Positions 16,510-25,008 of a stretch of 45,412 bases of DNA are shown one piece after another. Positions within the stretch are counted from its first letter, which is position 1; every line of letters starts with the position of its first letter. Made by a program: the position numbers and the translations under genes. The notes beneath the pieces were generated by a model. The model did not search any database. It was not told the origin of the DNA and saw only the letters and a program-made list of their open reading frames with translations. This DNA comes from Sphaerochaeta sp. Phil3. Lineage in GTDB: Bacteria > Spirochaetota > Spirochaetia > Sphaerochaetales > Sphaerochaetaceae. Location of the stretch: the NCBI GenBank assembly GCA_001940825.1, contig MSGT01000018.1, forward strand, positions 1-45,412, in the 5' to 3' direction.

Positions 16510-17532
16510 TCAGCCATTCGACTCACCCTGTGACTGCTGAGTCTGCATCAATCGCCTGACCTCCTTGTCGAAGTCAGAATCTATCTTCTGGGTTCTGTTG
16601 AATACATCATACTCCTGTTCTGCCTTCTTCTTTGCCTGAGAGGAAGATATTGAGCCCTTGCCCTTCAGTATCCGGTATTTTCTGAACGAAAGGAACGCGT
16701 CTATGCTTTCAGAGAACTCCTTCATTGTGAAAGTGTTCTCTTCCTCCACCAAATCTTCAACGTAGTCGAAATAGGAAGAGACGCTTCTTTCCAACTTGTG
16801 AATCTGCTTTTCATCGAGATAGTTCTTTGCGACAGAGACGTCGGATTTTAGCACCCTTCCATTTGGAGCGTTCTTCCAAGTCGTAAGGCCCATATTGGCT
16901 TTATCATGGTCTGCACCATGGTAGACAATCTCCGCAGCGGTCTTTCCCGTAATGGCATAATGGAACTTGTTCTGAACCATTGCATAGAAATCCTTTGTAA
17001 TCTGGGAATCCTTGTCATAGTCTATGCTGCACTCTGCAAAGATATCTGTAATCTGCTGCCAAATCCGCCTCTCGCTTGCACGTATAGACCTAATCCGTTC
17101 GAGAAGTTCCCTGAAATAGTCCTTTCCAAAAACGTCCCCACCCTGCTTCAACCTCTCGTCATCAAGCGCAAACCCCTTTGTCATGTACTCTTTAAGTACC
17201 TTCGTGGCCCAAATACGAAAGTTCGTCGCTCTCTTTGAGTTGACCCTATAGCCTACGGAGATGATTGCGTCCAGGTTGTAGAAACGAGTCTTATACCTTT
17301 TGCCATCACTTGCAGTTACCGAGGATTCCTCGGTAACTGATTCCCTTTTAAGTTCTCCAGCCTCAAAGATGTTCTTCAAATGAAGTCCGATATTATCCGT
17401 AGAACATCCAAACAGCTCAGCCATCGCCTTCTGCGTCAACCAAATGGTTTCATCGTGGACAACGGCGTTTACGGAGACTTCCTCCTCCGCACTGTTATAA
17501 ATAAGAAAATCAAAACGTTCTTTGTTTGGCAT
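16510..17532 (-). CDS. rhuM: RhuM-family protein (virulence RhuM)
   Basis: The 340-aa protein has the RhuM family pattern: an N-terminal DNA-binding-like region (IWLTQKAMAELFGCSTDNIGLHLKNIF, a helix-turn-helix of phage-regulator type), then KTRFYNLDAIISVGYRVNS and RATNFRIWATKVLKEYM. A central block (AAEIVYHGADH, ANMGLTTWK) recalls Fic/DOC-like features seen in relatives. The biochemical role is unknown; the family often lies in genomic islands. ATG 17532 has an excellent AAGGAGG at 6 nt. It stands alone, convergent with oppA and next to gene debris and repeats, which suits an acquired cargo gene. Confidence 0.85.
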   Translation of the reverse strand: MPNKERFDFLIYNSAEEEVSVNAVVHDETIWLTQKAMAELFGCSTDNIGLHLKNIFEAGELKRESVTEESSVTASDGKRYKTRFYNLDAIISVGYRVNSKRATNFRIWATKVLKEYMTKGFALDDERLKQGGDVFGKDYFRELLERIRSIRASERRIWQQITDIFAECSIDYDKDSQITKDFYAMVQNKFHYAITGKTAAEIVYHGADHDKANMGLTTWKNAPNGRVLKSDVSVAKNYLDEKQIHKLERSVSSYFDYVEDLVEEENTFTMKEFSESIDAFLSFRKYRILKGKGSISSSQAKKKAEQEYDVFNRTQKIDSDFDKEVRRLMQTQQSQGESNG

Positions 17533-17808
17533 AGGCAGCCTCCTTTGAGGACAGTATAGCAGAGAAAACAGGCCTTAAGGAAATTGAAATCATTATAACG
17601 ACATTTCGAAACCGAAACAGAATCTCATGATTGACGATGTCATCCCTATGGAATCTGATATGTACCAAAGAGTTTCGCATCATACTTAGTCCGTTTCAGG
17701 CGCAACTTCTTCGTGGACTTTTTCTTGAAACCTTGCTGTTTTCCAAAAAACGCAATATATCAAACATAGAAGTTTGGACAGTTTCGTCCCAAGTACGATG
17801 TGAAGTGC
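17533..17808. other. Gene-free stretch upstream of rhuM
   Basis: No convincing gene. A TATACT on the minus strand about 20 nt upstream of the rhuM SD may be its -10. A 61-codon TTG-started frame at 17631-17816 has no SD and no recognisable content. Base composition is more AT-rich than the flanking genes. Confidence 0.4.
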
Positions 17809-17949
17809 ATGATTAAAAGAGATTTCTATATGCAACGACTAATCCACAGCATGTGGAACGGTGAGATAAGCACCCCGTTACAAAATCCAGACCGTTTTAG
17901 TACGGCAAGAGTGGCGAGAGCGTCTAGTTCGCCTAGAAAGACTAGATAG
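17809..17949 (+). pseudogene. 5' stub of a DUF4143-type AAA ATPase gene
   Basis: From ATG 17809 the first 20 codons read MIKRDFYMQRLIHSMWNGEI. This closely resembles the conserved N-terminus of bacterial AAA ATPases of the DUF4143 group, which normally continues with KVITGIRRCGKS (the Walker A). Here homology stops at codon 20 and the frame runs into the 9-bp repeat array, ending at TAG 17947-17949. It is therefore the beginning of a gene whose remainder is lost. The identification is from family pattern memory. Confidence 0.55.
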
Positions 17950-17960
17950 GCTAGAACGTC
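17904..17960. repeat. Degenerate 9-bp tandem array (CTAG type)
   Basis: Units GGCAAGAGT, GGCGAGAGC, GTCTAGTTC, GCCTAGAAA, GACTAGATA, GGCTAGAAC and GTC follow at exactly 9 bp; CTAG recurs at 17924, 17933, 17942 and 17951. Read on the other strand it matches parts of the array at 21589-21678 (for example GACGTTCTAGCC and CTAAAACGGTC), so the two are related and inverted relative to each other. It begins inside the AAA-ATPase stub. Confidence 0.75.
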
Positions 17961-17982
17961 AACTTTCAAATGATTCCAGTTT

Positions 17983-18092
17983 CAAGAAGCTCGCTTCGAA
18001 GGTATTTGAGCCATATTCAAGGAAGCAAACGAAGGATAGTGCTGTGATGCACAGACTGAGTGAAGCAACGCGGAAGATGGTTCAAAGACCGA
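17983..18092. repeat. ~105-bp intergenic repeat, copy A (3' end of ispF)
   Basis: Starts at CAAGAAGCTCG and continues with GGTATTTGAGCC, TATTCAAGGA, CGAAGGATAGT, CTGAG and CAAAGACC in the same order and spacing as 21917-22024, at roughly 80% identity by eye. It includes the ispF stop codon. On the transcribed (minus) strand, GTGC and GCAC form a small stem which in the other copy is GTAC/GTAC, a compensatory change. Confidence 0.7.
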
Positions 18093-18576
18093 GGAGAACA
18101 ACTGCTTGCGCCATGATGGCGGAGCCTGTACCCAGCTCCCCCAGTATTTCCTCCGCAGTCTTTGCCTTCACGCCAACACACGAAGGATCAACTCCAAGAA
18201 GGGATGCAAGACGCTCCCTGATTGCAGTCTTGTAGGGTCCAAGCTTTGGAGACTGGAGGACAACGGTGGTATCCAAGTTGCAAACATGAAAACCACGAGA
18301 AGCAACCGCATTGACGACCTGCGAAAGGAGCTCAGCAGAATCAGCACCGCAATATGACGAGTCGGTATCAGGGAAAAGGGTTCCAATATCATCCATGCCG
18401 GCGGCGCCAAGCATTGCATCAATGATGGCATGGATGAGGACATCACCGTCAGAATGTGCAACACTACCTTTTGGAGAGGGAATCGAAACGCCTCCAACGA
18501 CAAGGTTCCTGCCCTCTTCGAGTCTATGGAGATCCCAACCAGTTCCAACCCTAACGTCAGCAGCCATACCAGTCAT
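18082..18576 (-). CDS. ispF: 2-C-methyl-D-erythritol 2,4-cyclodiphosphate synthase
   Basis: Fifth enzyme of the MEP isoprenoid pathway, forming the cyclic diphosphate with release of CMP. The 164-aa length is typical. Zinc ligands are in GTGWDLHRLEEGR (Asp15, His17) and the His region AHSDGDVLIHAI. Further family blocks are DIGTLFPDTD and the C-terminal KAKTAEEIGELG-type loop (here KAKTAEEILGELGTGSAI). The ATG overlaps the ispD stop as ATGA, so translation is coupled. Its 3' end runs into the ~105-bp repeat. Confidence 0.95.
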   Translation of the reverse strand: MTGMAADVRVGTGWDLHRLEEGRNLVVGGVSIPSPKGSVAHSDGDVLIHAIIDAMLGAAGMDDIGTLFPDTDSSYCGADSAELLSQVVNAVASRGFHVCNLDTTVVLQSPKLGPYKTAIRERLASLLGVDPSCVGVKAKTAEEILGELGTGSAIMAQAVVLLGL

Positions 18577-19331
18577 ACACCACCTTCCAAATCGTTTCTG
18601 TATGTTATTTTCGTATTCTTTGGGTTTCCCGCCACAGCTGCGACACGACCTCCAAATTCCATGAAGATCTGGGTATCGTCCGTAAAGACAGAACCAACGC
18701 CAATCACAAGATCACGAGCCTTAACGTGCGCCTCATAAATATCGGGGAACCTAAAGGTCTGTGGAGTCTGAACCCCGCACACACCAGCACGGTCCAACCG
18801 CTCGGAAAAGAAGCCTTCAGAGACCTTGACCAATGTATCGCTTACAGGCACACAAGGAGCAGCTCCCCCGCAAACAGAGGCAGCATCAAGGCAGGCCAAA
18901 ACAACATCCTTTGAAACGAACGGCCTGGCTCCATCGTGGATGGAGACCAAATCGAATCCAGCACCGACATCCCACAGCCTCTTCAAGAACGAAAGGGCAT
19001 TGAAGACGGAAGACTGCCTAGTATCCCCTCCTTCAACGAAGTGCAAGGGAACTCCAGCACCATCCAGTAAAGGAACAAGGCTTTCCAAGCTACTGCGAGT
19101 CTCTTCCAAACATCCAGCCTTGTATGTGACGACAACCACAGAGAGACCAGGAACGTCAAGAAAAGGCTTGACCGCACGGGCAAGGACAGGAAGCCCTTCA
19201 AAGGACAGGAACTCCTTCTTGACGGAACCTGAATCCAAACGACTCTTCATGAACCCTGCATTGAAACGGGATGAGGAACCGGCAGCCGTCACTATGACTG
19301 CGTGCCGGAAAGCAACATTTGGAGCTTTCAT
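18573..19331 (-). CDS. ispD: 2-C-methyl-D-erythritol 4-phosphate cytidylyltransferase
   Basis: Transfers CMP to methylerythritol phosphate, the third step of the MEP pathway. The nucleotide-binding loop reads VTAAGSSSRF (with an insertion before KKEFLSFEG). Further conserved parts are GGDTRQSSVFNAL, VSIHDGARPFV and GVQTPQTFRF, the last including the QTPQ motif. The product is 252 aa from ATG 19331. The start is supported by GGAGAAG inside the end of carD. The gene begins 5 nt after the carD stop and overlaps ispF by 4 nt, giving a carD-ispD-ispF operon in which isoprenoid genes are tied to a transcription factor. Confidence 0.93.
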   Translation of the reverse strand: MKAPNVAFRHAVIVTAAGSSSRFNAGFMKSRLDSGSVKKEFLSFEGLPVLARAVKPFLDVPGLSVVVVTYKAGCLEETRSSLESLVPLLDGAGVPLHFVEGGDTRQSSVFNALSFLKRLWDVGAGFDLVSIHDGARPFVSKDVVLACLDAASVCGGAAPCVPVSDTLVKVSEGFFSERLDRAGVCGVQTPQTFRFPDIYEAHVKARDLVIGVGSVFTDDTQIFMEFGGRVAAVAGNPKNTKITYRNDLEGGV

Positions 19332-19336
19332 TGAAA

Positions 19337-19837
19337 TCACTTCTCCAAACAACTGAATATGGTCTTCTCTATTTCCTTCTGGTCCTTGTTCAAGGCATAC
19401 GAACATTCATCTATGAGAAGGCGTATGGCATTGTCATACAGCTTGCGCTCTTGGACAGGAAGCTCCTTGACCTTGCTTCTGTGATACAACCCCTGAACGA
19501 CCTTTGCAATTGAGAAGATAGAACCTTCCTTTATGAGGTCCACGTTCATCTGATACCTAGCCTTCCAATCCACGGCAACGGGTTCGTATTTGGCAGATAT
19601 TGCCTCCAAAGCCTTGAGGGCTGTCTCCTTTGACACGATTGGCCTTACACCTGAAGCGTCGACCTTGTCAACTGGGATGCTTACCGTCATGTCGGAGATG
19701 TCGATGTAGATCACGTAATAGAGAACGGGCACATTGCGGACTGTGCGTTCCTTTATGTCCTTTACAACGCCTACACCCTGCAAAGGGTACACGACATGCT
19801 CGCCTATCTGGAACTTGGTTTTGGTATCTGAACTCAT
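19337..19837 (-). CDS. carD: CarD/CdnL-family RNA polymerase-binding regulator
   Basis: CarD-family proteins bind the RNA polymerase beta subunit through an N-terminal Tudor-like domain and stabilise open promoter complexes, notably for rRNA genes. The N-terminus, IGEHVVYPLQGVGVVKDI, is the family signature. It is followed by the V(L)YYVIYI strand and SIPVDK, then an alpha-helical C-terminal domain with WKARYQMNVDLIKEGSIFSIAKVVQGLYHRS split over two helices. The product is 166 aa from ATG 19837. No SD is present; a perfect TATAAT at 19845-19850 lies 7 nt upstream, so the mRNA is predicted to be leaderless. It is the first gene of the carD-ispD-ispF operon. Confidence 0.93.
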   Translation of the reverse strand: MSSDTKTKFQIGEHVVYPLQGVGVVKDIKERTVRNVPVLYYVIYIDISDMTVSIPVDKVDASGVRPIVSKETALKALEAISAKYEPVAVDWKARYQMNVDLIKEGSIFSIAKVVQGLYHRSKVKELPVQERKLYDNAIRLLIDECSYALNKDQKEIEKTIFSCLEK

Positions 19838-19844
19838 ACTTGGT

Positions 19845-19873
19845 ATTATACCCCAGTTCAAGACCCTAAACAA
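19845..19873 (-). promoter_or_regulatory. Predicted carD-ispDF promoter
   Basis: On the minus strand, TTGTTT (19868-19873), a 17-bp spacer and consensus TATAAT (19845-19850). The start codon is 7 nt beyond the -10. Confidence 0.65.
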
Positions 19874-19940
19874 GCGCACCTTGGAGAAACTTTCAAAACT
19901 TCTCTCTACTACCTCTCTATGAAAAAAACGCCATATACGC

Positions 19941-19946
19941 TATAGT
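19941..19946 (+). promoter_or_regulatory. Predicted malQ -10 element
   Basis: TATAGT lies 7 nt before the malQ ATG, which has no SD. The -35 (TATGAA 17 bp upstream) is poor. Confidence 0.35.
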
Positions 19947-19953
19947 TCAAGCC

Positions 19954-21474
19954 ATGAAAACAAGTGAAAGAGCGTGCGGTGTTCTCATGCACCCTACATC
20001 ATTTCCATCTCCTTACGGGATTGGGGATCTGGGAATAGAATCCAGAAGGATTCTCAGACTTATGGCACAGGCGAACATTCGTCTCTGGCAGATACTGCCA
20101 CTTGGTCCTACGGGCTACGGAGACTCGCCCTACGCTTCACGTTCCTGCTTCGCGGGAAACGAACTGCTCATCGATATAAGATCCTTGAACAACATATGCG
20201 ACGACAACGACATCGGTCTTGTCCTGAATGATGCAATCAAGGACCTTGAAGGCGTAGGATTGGATTGCAGCGCCCGTGTGGACTACAACCAGGTCTATGC
20301 AACGAAGATGGTCGCCCTCAAGAAGATAGCCGGTGCGTTCGCAAGGGGACATGCCCAGGATGTTGATTTCCAAGCATTCTGCAGTGAGAACGCTTGGTGG
20401 CTTGACGACTACGCCCTCTATCAAGGCCTTGTAAACAACTTCAACGACTCACGATGGTTCATGTGGCCACAGGACATCAAGGACCGCAGGAAAAGCGCCA
20501 TGGCCAAATGGACAAAGGATCTTGCGGACGAAATTTCAATCTACAAGGCCCTGCAATACTTCTTCCACTGCCAGTGGAACTCGCTGCACAAATTCGCAAA
20601 CGACCTTGGGATAAAAATAATTGGAGACATCCCAATCTTTGCAGCCGGTGATAGTGTAGACGTTTGGACCAACAGACGACTCTTCAAAATCGATTCCAAA
20701 GGAAACCAAACTGCACTTGCAGGATGCCCGCCTGACGACTTCTGCCCTACGGGACAGCTTTGGGGCAACCCTGTCTACAACTGGAAGGAACATGAAAAGG
20801 ATGATTTCGCATGGTGGAGACGCCGTGTCGAGATGATGTTCAAGATCGTTGACATTCTAAGGATAGACCACTTCCGCGGCTTCGAATCCTACTGGGAGAC
20901 ACCCGCAGGAGAAGAAACCGCCATGAACGGAAAGTGGATGCCAGGACCTGGAATGAAACTACTTGGTCACTTCAAGGGAATGGACATCATCGCAGAAGAC
21001 CTTGGCTTCATGACCCCGGAGGTCCAGCAGCTCAGAGCCGCCACGGAATTCCCAGGCATGAAGATATACCAGTTTGGCTGGGACATCCAGAACGGACGCT
21101 TCGATGCTTCGAACGAATATCTTCCCCACAACTACGAGCAGAACTGCGTGGCATACACAGGCACACACGACAACGAAACGGCCCGTGGCTGGTACAACAG
21201 ACAAAGCGACGAATACAAGGACATCATAAGGCGCTACCTTCAGTGTCCCGACGACGAAGTCGTATGGCAAATGATCCGCACCCTACTTGCCAGCTCAGCC
21301 AAATACGCCATCTTCCCAATGCAGGACATCATGGGCCTTGACAACAGCGCCCGCATGAACGTGCCCTCCACCGTAGGAATCTCCAACTGGTCCTGGCGCA
21401 TGGACCCCAACCAACTTGAAGGCTGGAAACTGGACAGACTTCGCGAATACATCATGCTCTACGGCCGCAGCTGA
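19954..21474 (+). CDS. malQ: 4-alpha-glucanotransferase (amylomaltase, GH77)
   Basis: Transfers maltodextrin segments between alpha-1,4-glucans during maltose/glycogen use. The 506-aa length fits GH77. Conserved parts are GVLMHPTSFPSPYGIGDLG near the N-terminus, WQILPLGPTGYGDSPY, GDIPIFAAGDSVDVW, LRIDHFRGFESYW with the nucleophile Asp, and IIAEDLG with the acid/base Glu, then GTHDNETARGWY. The start is ATG 19954; no SD is present and a -10-like TATAGT is 7 nt upstream. It diverges from carD, and a strong terminator follows its stop. No other maltodextrin genes are adjacent. Confidence 0.95.
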   Translation: MKTSERACGVLMHPTSFPSPYGIGDLGIESRRILRLMAQANIRLWQILPLGPTGYGDSPYASRSCFAGNELLIDIRSLNNICDDNDIGLVLNDAIKDLEGVGLDCSARVDYNQVYATKMVALKKIAGAFARGHAQDVDFQAFCSENAWWLDDYALYQGLVNNFNDSRWFMWPQDIKDRRKSAMAKWTKDLADEISIYKALQYFFHCQWNSLHKFANDLGIKIIGDIPIFAAGDSVDVWTNRRLFKIDSKGNQTALAGCPPDDFCPTGQLWGNPVYNWKEHEKDDFAWWRRRVEMMFKIVDILRIDHFRGFESYWETPAGEETAMNGKWMPGPGMKLLGHFKGMDIIAEDLGFMTPEVQQLRAATEFPGMKIYQFGWDIQNGRFDASNEYLPHNYEQNCVAYTGTHDNETARGWYNRQSDEYKDIIRRYLQCPDDEVVWQMIRTLLASSAKYAIFPMQDIMGLDNSARMNVPSTVGISNWSWRMDPNQLEGWKLDRLREYIMLYGRS

Positions 21475-21529
21475 CACTTTTGGTCCAAGACCGATACCAT
21501 AGCTTTTCAGGCCGATATCCTTGAAAACG

Positions 21530-21574
21530 GATTGCCGACGAAACTCTTTGATTGGTTCGTTGGCAATCTTTTTT
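21530..21574 (+). terminator. Intrinsic terminator of malQ
   Basis: A 13-bp stem (21530-21542 with 21556-21568, one G-U pair), 13-nt loop, then six T residues at 21569-21574. Confidence 0.85.
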
Positions 21575-21588
21575 GCGGCTGAGGCTTT

Positions 21589-21846
21589 CTAGCCTATCTA
21601 GTCACTCCAGCCACTCTGGACGCTCTTGCCGTTCTAGCCTCTCTAGCCTATCTGGACGTTCTAGCCGCTCTAAAACGGTCTAGTTTTAGGAATGCGGGAC
21701 AATCAGGTGCGGTCAGGTACCATCAGGTACACTCAGGTACTCTCTAAAACGCTCTACCTTTATCATGATTCAACGGTATTCAACGGCCCCAAGAGCCCCA
21801 ACAGCCTCGTAAGCCCTAAAAGCCCCAACAGCCCCACCACAAGCCC
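21589..21846. repeat. Mosaic of consecutive 9- and 10-bp tandem arrays
   Basis: This gap holds four successive blocks. (a) 21589-21678: ten 9-bp units of CTAGCCNCT type. (b) 21701-21740: four exact 10-bp units NNTCAGGTAC. (c) 21768-21787: ATTCAACGG(T/C) twice at 10 bp. (d) 21791-21846: about five 9-bp units of ANNAGCCCC, the last unit longer. The units are unrelated in sequence but share the period. No gene is present; frames through the area lack SDs. Block (a) is related to the inverted array at 17904-17960. Confidence 0.8.
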
Positions 21847-21858
21847 AAAAGCATACAA

Positions 21859-21891
21859 AAACGGCCTCCTTCTCAAGAAAGGAAGCCGTCA
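21859..21891 (-). terminator. Intrinsic terminator for the minus-strand ATPase gene
   Basis: ACGGCCTCCTT (21861-21871) and AAGGAAGCCGT (21879-21889) form an 11-position stem with one mismatch. On the minus strand it is followed by a run of five T. It lies downstream of the repeat copy that trails the gene at 22034-22741. Confidence 0.65.
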
Positions 21892-21910
21892 AAAATTCAA
21901 ACATTGCACG

Positions 21911-22027
21911 CAAAGACCAAGAAGCTCGATTCGCAGGTATTTGAGCCGTATTCAAGGACACAAGCGAAGGATAGTACTCCTTGTACAGCCTGAGCGCAGT
22001 GACGATGAAGACGGGTCAAAGACCAAG
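21911..22027. repeat. ~105-bp intergenic repeat, copy B (3' end of the RecA-like gene)
   Basis: Direct repeat of 17983-18092. The body is bounded by two identical 11-mers CAAAGACCAAG at 21911-21921 and 22017-22027. It lies in the predicted 3' untranslated part of the minus-strand transcript, between the stop at 22034 and the terminator at 21859-21891. Confidence 0.7.
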
Positions 22028-22033
22028 AATGGC

Positions 22034-22741
22034 TTACTCGCAGATAAGCATCGTCTTAGGATCAAGGGCCACGCCAGTTGGATGTGGAACCTTCTTGTGG
22101 TGATCCTGGACAACCGTCATGATGACGCGGCTGCGAGCCTCGTTGTAGTGGAGGCCAACAAGAACGTCTATGTCATCGAGGTAGGCGTTGAGGCTTTCAG
22201 GAATGCCGTACTGGTTGCAGTCGTTGTCCTTGCCTGATGGAGAAACGCAGAACCATACTTCAATGTTCATGTCCTGAGCGAACTTCTTTATCTTCTTCAC
22301 ATCATCGGATGATGCAAGGGTGTACTTGTAGCCGTCAAAGAAAACGGCATCGGCCTTGAAGGAGCCCTGTTCTATGAGGGTCTTCAGGCTGGCGAGGATC
22401 TTGTCAACGCCAACGTTCTCCTGGGAGAAATTCATCATGACGCGGTTGGTTCTAATGGTCTGGTACACGTCAAAGGCGTCGTCAAGGCTCTTGAAATCAG
22501 AAATCTCCCTAAAGACCTCCTTGTACCAACTCATTATGTGCTCAACGTTTGCGCCAAATGAAACGTGGATGACGTTCTCGTTTCTAAGAAGCTTGTCTAT
22601 TGCAAGGTGGACCATGCAGGCGGTCTTTCCAACACCATGGCGGGATGCTATGACACCAAGGTTGCCACGACCAAGTCCACCGTTGATGGACTCTTCGAAA
22701 ACTCTTATAGGGCTGTTTTTGATCAGTTCTTCAACTTCCAT
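22034..22741 (-). CDS. RecA/KaiC-fold P-loop ATPase of unknown role
   Basis: A 235-aa protein with Walker A in ASRHGVGKTACM (near residue 40) and Walker B-like hydrophobic strand DAVFFDGYKY. The layout (short N-terminal helix, GGLGRGNLGVIASR, then an ATPase core) resembles RadA/DnaB/KaiC-type domains without the zinc finger or Lon-like part of RadA. Specific function is not recognised. ATG 22741 is chosen because GAGAGGA precedes it; the open frame extends to 22828 without support. It lies about 160 bp downstream of fusA on the same strand. Its transcript probably carries the ~105-bp repeat in its 3' end. Confidence 0.65.
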   Translation of the reverse strand: MEVEELIKNSPIRVFEESINGGLGRGNLGVIASRHGVGKTACMVHLAIDKLLRNENVIHVSFGANVEHIMSWYKEVFREISDFKSLDDAFDVYQTIRTNRVMMNFSQENVGVDKILASLKTLIEQGSFKADAVFFDGYKYTLASSDDVKKIKKFAQDMNIEVWFCVSPSGKDNDCNQYGIPESLNAYLDDIDVLVGLHYNEARSRVIMTVVQDHHKKVPHPTGVALDPKTMLICE

Positions 22742-22902
22742 TGCTATCCTCTCAATTCTTTGTGCAGAGCGGCCACGCCAAAGGGAAAACCCAAGCAGGA
22801 CCGTATGCAAGCGTGCACTGCTATGCACACGACAATTCTAACACGGTGCAGCTCAAAACGCCAACGCAAATCGAACCTGCACCATGAAAACCTAGGCGAA
22901 CA

Positions 22903-25008
22903 TCACTTCTTCGTCTTTTCGGCGGCCTTCTTCTTGAGCTCCTCCGCAATGTTCGTAGGAACCTTGGCATAGCGGCAGACCTCCATGGTGAACTCCGCCT
23001 TGCCCTGGGTTATGGACCTCAAAGCCGTTGAGTATCCAAACATCTCGGCAAGTGGGACTTCAGCATCGACTGTACAGTTGTTGTTGTCCTCGGAAGAGCT
23101 GACAATCATGCCTCTCCTCTGGTTGATGGAACCAAAGATGGCGCCCTGGAACTCGGAAGGACCTTCGACCTCAACCTTCATGATAGGCTCAAGTATGGCA
23201 GGCTTGGCCTTGAGGAAAGCCTCCTTGAACGCTGCGATTGCGGCGGTCTGGAACGCCATGTCGGAAGAATCGACAGGATGCCATGCACCATCGTTTATGC
23301 AGCAGCGGACACCAACGATTGGGAAGCCAAGCTGCGGCCCCTTCTTCATTGCGGACTGGAAACCCTTTTCGCAGGAAGGGATGTACTCGGTAGGAATCAC
23401 GCCGCCCTTGATTTCGTTGACGAACTCGAACTCCTTTGGCTCCTCGTCCGAGTTTGGAGGAGTGATGATTGGTTCTATGTATCCAGCGACACGGGCGAAC
23501 TGTCCGCTTCCACCGGTCTGCTTCTTGTGGGTATAGTTGAAGTCTGCGCGCTGGGTGATTGCCTCACGGTATGCGACCTCCGGCTTGCCAATCTCCACTT
23601 CGCACTTGTACTCACGTCTCATTCTCTCAACGTAGACATCCAAGTGAAGCTCTCCCATACCCTTTATGATGGTCTGGTTGCTTTCAGGGTCAACGTAGCA
23701 CTGGAAGGTTGGATCCTCCTTCATGAAGCGGTTGATGGCCTTGCTCATGTTGTCCTGGCTCTTCTTGTCCTTTGGGAAGATCGCAAGGCTTATGACTGGA
23801 TTTGGAACGAACATGGAAGTCATTGCATAGTTGACCTTGCCGCCACAGAACGTATCGCCGCTTGCGCAGTCGATTCCAAAAAGGGCTGCAATGTCGCCGC
23901 ACTTGACTTCGTTGATGTCCTCCATCTCGGAGGCGTGCATCTTGATGAGCCTTCCAATGCGGAACTTCTTCTTCGTTCTGGTGTTCACGAGTTCATCACC
24001 CTTGCGGATCTTTCCCTCGTACACCCTAATGTATGTGAGCTGACCGTACTGGCCGTCCTCAAGCTTGAATGCAAGCACTACAGGAGGCTTGGTCTCGTCG
24101 GCCTCAAGGACGACTTCCTTTTCGTTGTCGTCAAGGTCAAGGGCCTTGTTCACTACGTCCCTTGGCTCAGGAAGGTACTTGGTCACAGCATCGAGTAAAG
24201 GCTGGATGCCCTTGTTCTTGTGGGCGGATCCCACGAAGACAGGGCACATCTGAAGCGCAAGGGTTCCCTTTCTTACTGCAGCGTCGATCATCTCCACAGA
24301 AGGCTCCTCGCCTTCGAGGACCATGTTCATGAGTTCGTCGTCGAAATCGCTTGCAGCCTCAATGAGCATCTCCCTGCGCTCCAAGGCCTCGTCCATCATG
24401 GACTTTGGAATCTCCTCCTCCCTGAGGACCGTGCCGTTTGGACCGTCGAAGTAGATGGCCTTCATCCTTACAAGATCGACCACACCCTCGAAGTTGTCCT
24501 CAAGACCTATAGGGAGCTCCATGAGAACCGCATTGAGGTTGAGCTTCTCGCGCATCTGCCTTACGACGTTGAGTGGGTTTGCACCAACGCGGTCGCATTT
24601 GTTTACGAATGCGATGCGAGGGACATGGTAGCGGTCCATCTGCTTGTCTACGGTTATGCTCTGGCTCTGGACTCCGCCAACGGAGCACAGGACGAGTATT
24701 GCACCGTCCAGAACCCTGAGAGACCTTTCGACCTCAATGGTGAAGTCAACGTGGCCCGGAGTGTCTATGACGTTTATCTCATAGCCCTTCCAATTCACGC
24801 TCGTTGCGGCGCTGGCTATGGTTATGCCTCTCTCCCTTTCAAGCTCCATGCTGTCCATGGTGGCTCCAACTCCATCCTTTCCGTGGACTTCGTGGATTGC
24901 ATGAATCCTGTTGCAATAGAAGAGGATTCTTTCGCTAAGAGTGGTCTTTCCGGAATCGATATGCGCACTGATTCCAATATTTCTCATTTTCGACAGTTCT
25001 GTAGTCAT
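22903..25008 (-). CDS. fusA: Elongation factor G (spirochaete/mitochondrial EFG1-like subtype)
   Basis: GTPase that drives ribosomal translocation. The 701-aa protein has G1 [10 protein letters not shown]2 around RGITI, G3 DTPGHVDF and G4 NKCDRVGA, then domains II-V with [18 protein letters not shown] and the C-terminal [33 protein letters not shown] and [26 protein letters not shown]-type wording are those of mitochondrial EFG1 and its spirochaete/planctomycete relatives rather than of the usual bacterial EF-G (AHIDAGKTT). Start is ATG 25008 behind AAGGA. A second EF-G (the recycling type) is expected elsewhere in such genomes. Confidence 0.93.
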   Translation of the reverse strand: MTTELSKMRNIGISAHIDSGKTTLSERILFYCNRIHAIHEVHGKDGVGATMDSMELERERGITIASAATSVNWKGYEINVIDTPGHVDFTIEVERSLRVLDGAILVLCSVGGVQSQSITVDKQMDRYHVPRIAFVNKCDRVGANPLNVVRQMREKLNLNAVLMELPIGLEDNFEGVVDLVRMKAIYFDGPNGTVLREEEIPKSMMDEALERREMLIEAASDFDDELMNMVLEGEEPSVEMIDAAVRKGTLALQMCPVFVGSAHKNKGIQPLLDAVTKYLPEPRDVVNKALDLDDNEKEVVLEADETKPPVVLAFKLEDGQYGQLTYIRVYEGKIRKGDELVNTRTKKKFRIGRLIKMHASEMEDINEVKCGDIAALFGIDCASGDTFCGGKVNYAMTSMFVPNPVISLAIFPKDKKSQDNMSKAINRFMKEDPTFQCYVDPESNQTIIKGMGELHLDVYVERMRREYKCEVEIGKPEVAYREAITQRADFNYTHKKQTGGSGQFARVAGYIEPIITPPNSDEEPKEFEFVNEIKGGVIPTEYIPSCEKGFQSAMKKGPQLGFPIVGVRCCINDGAWHPVDSSDMAFQTAAIAAFKEAFLKAKPAILEPIMKVEVEGPSEFQGAIFGSINQRRGMIVSSSEDNNNCTVDAEVPLAEMFGYSTALRSITQGKAEFTMEVCRYAKVPTNIAEELKKKAAEKTKK

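Noticed and set aside
17631-17816. 61-codon TTG-started frame upstream of the ATPase stub
   Set aside because: No SD, unusual start and no recognisable content.
17904-21846. CRISPR array
   Set aside because: Units are 9-10 bp without spacers and there are no cas genes; they are simple degenerate tandem repeats.
21692-22237. 181-codon plus-strand frame through the repeat region
   Set aside because: Its first half is repeat arrays and its second half is antisense to the RecA-like ATPase gene; no SD.
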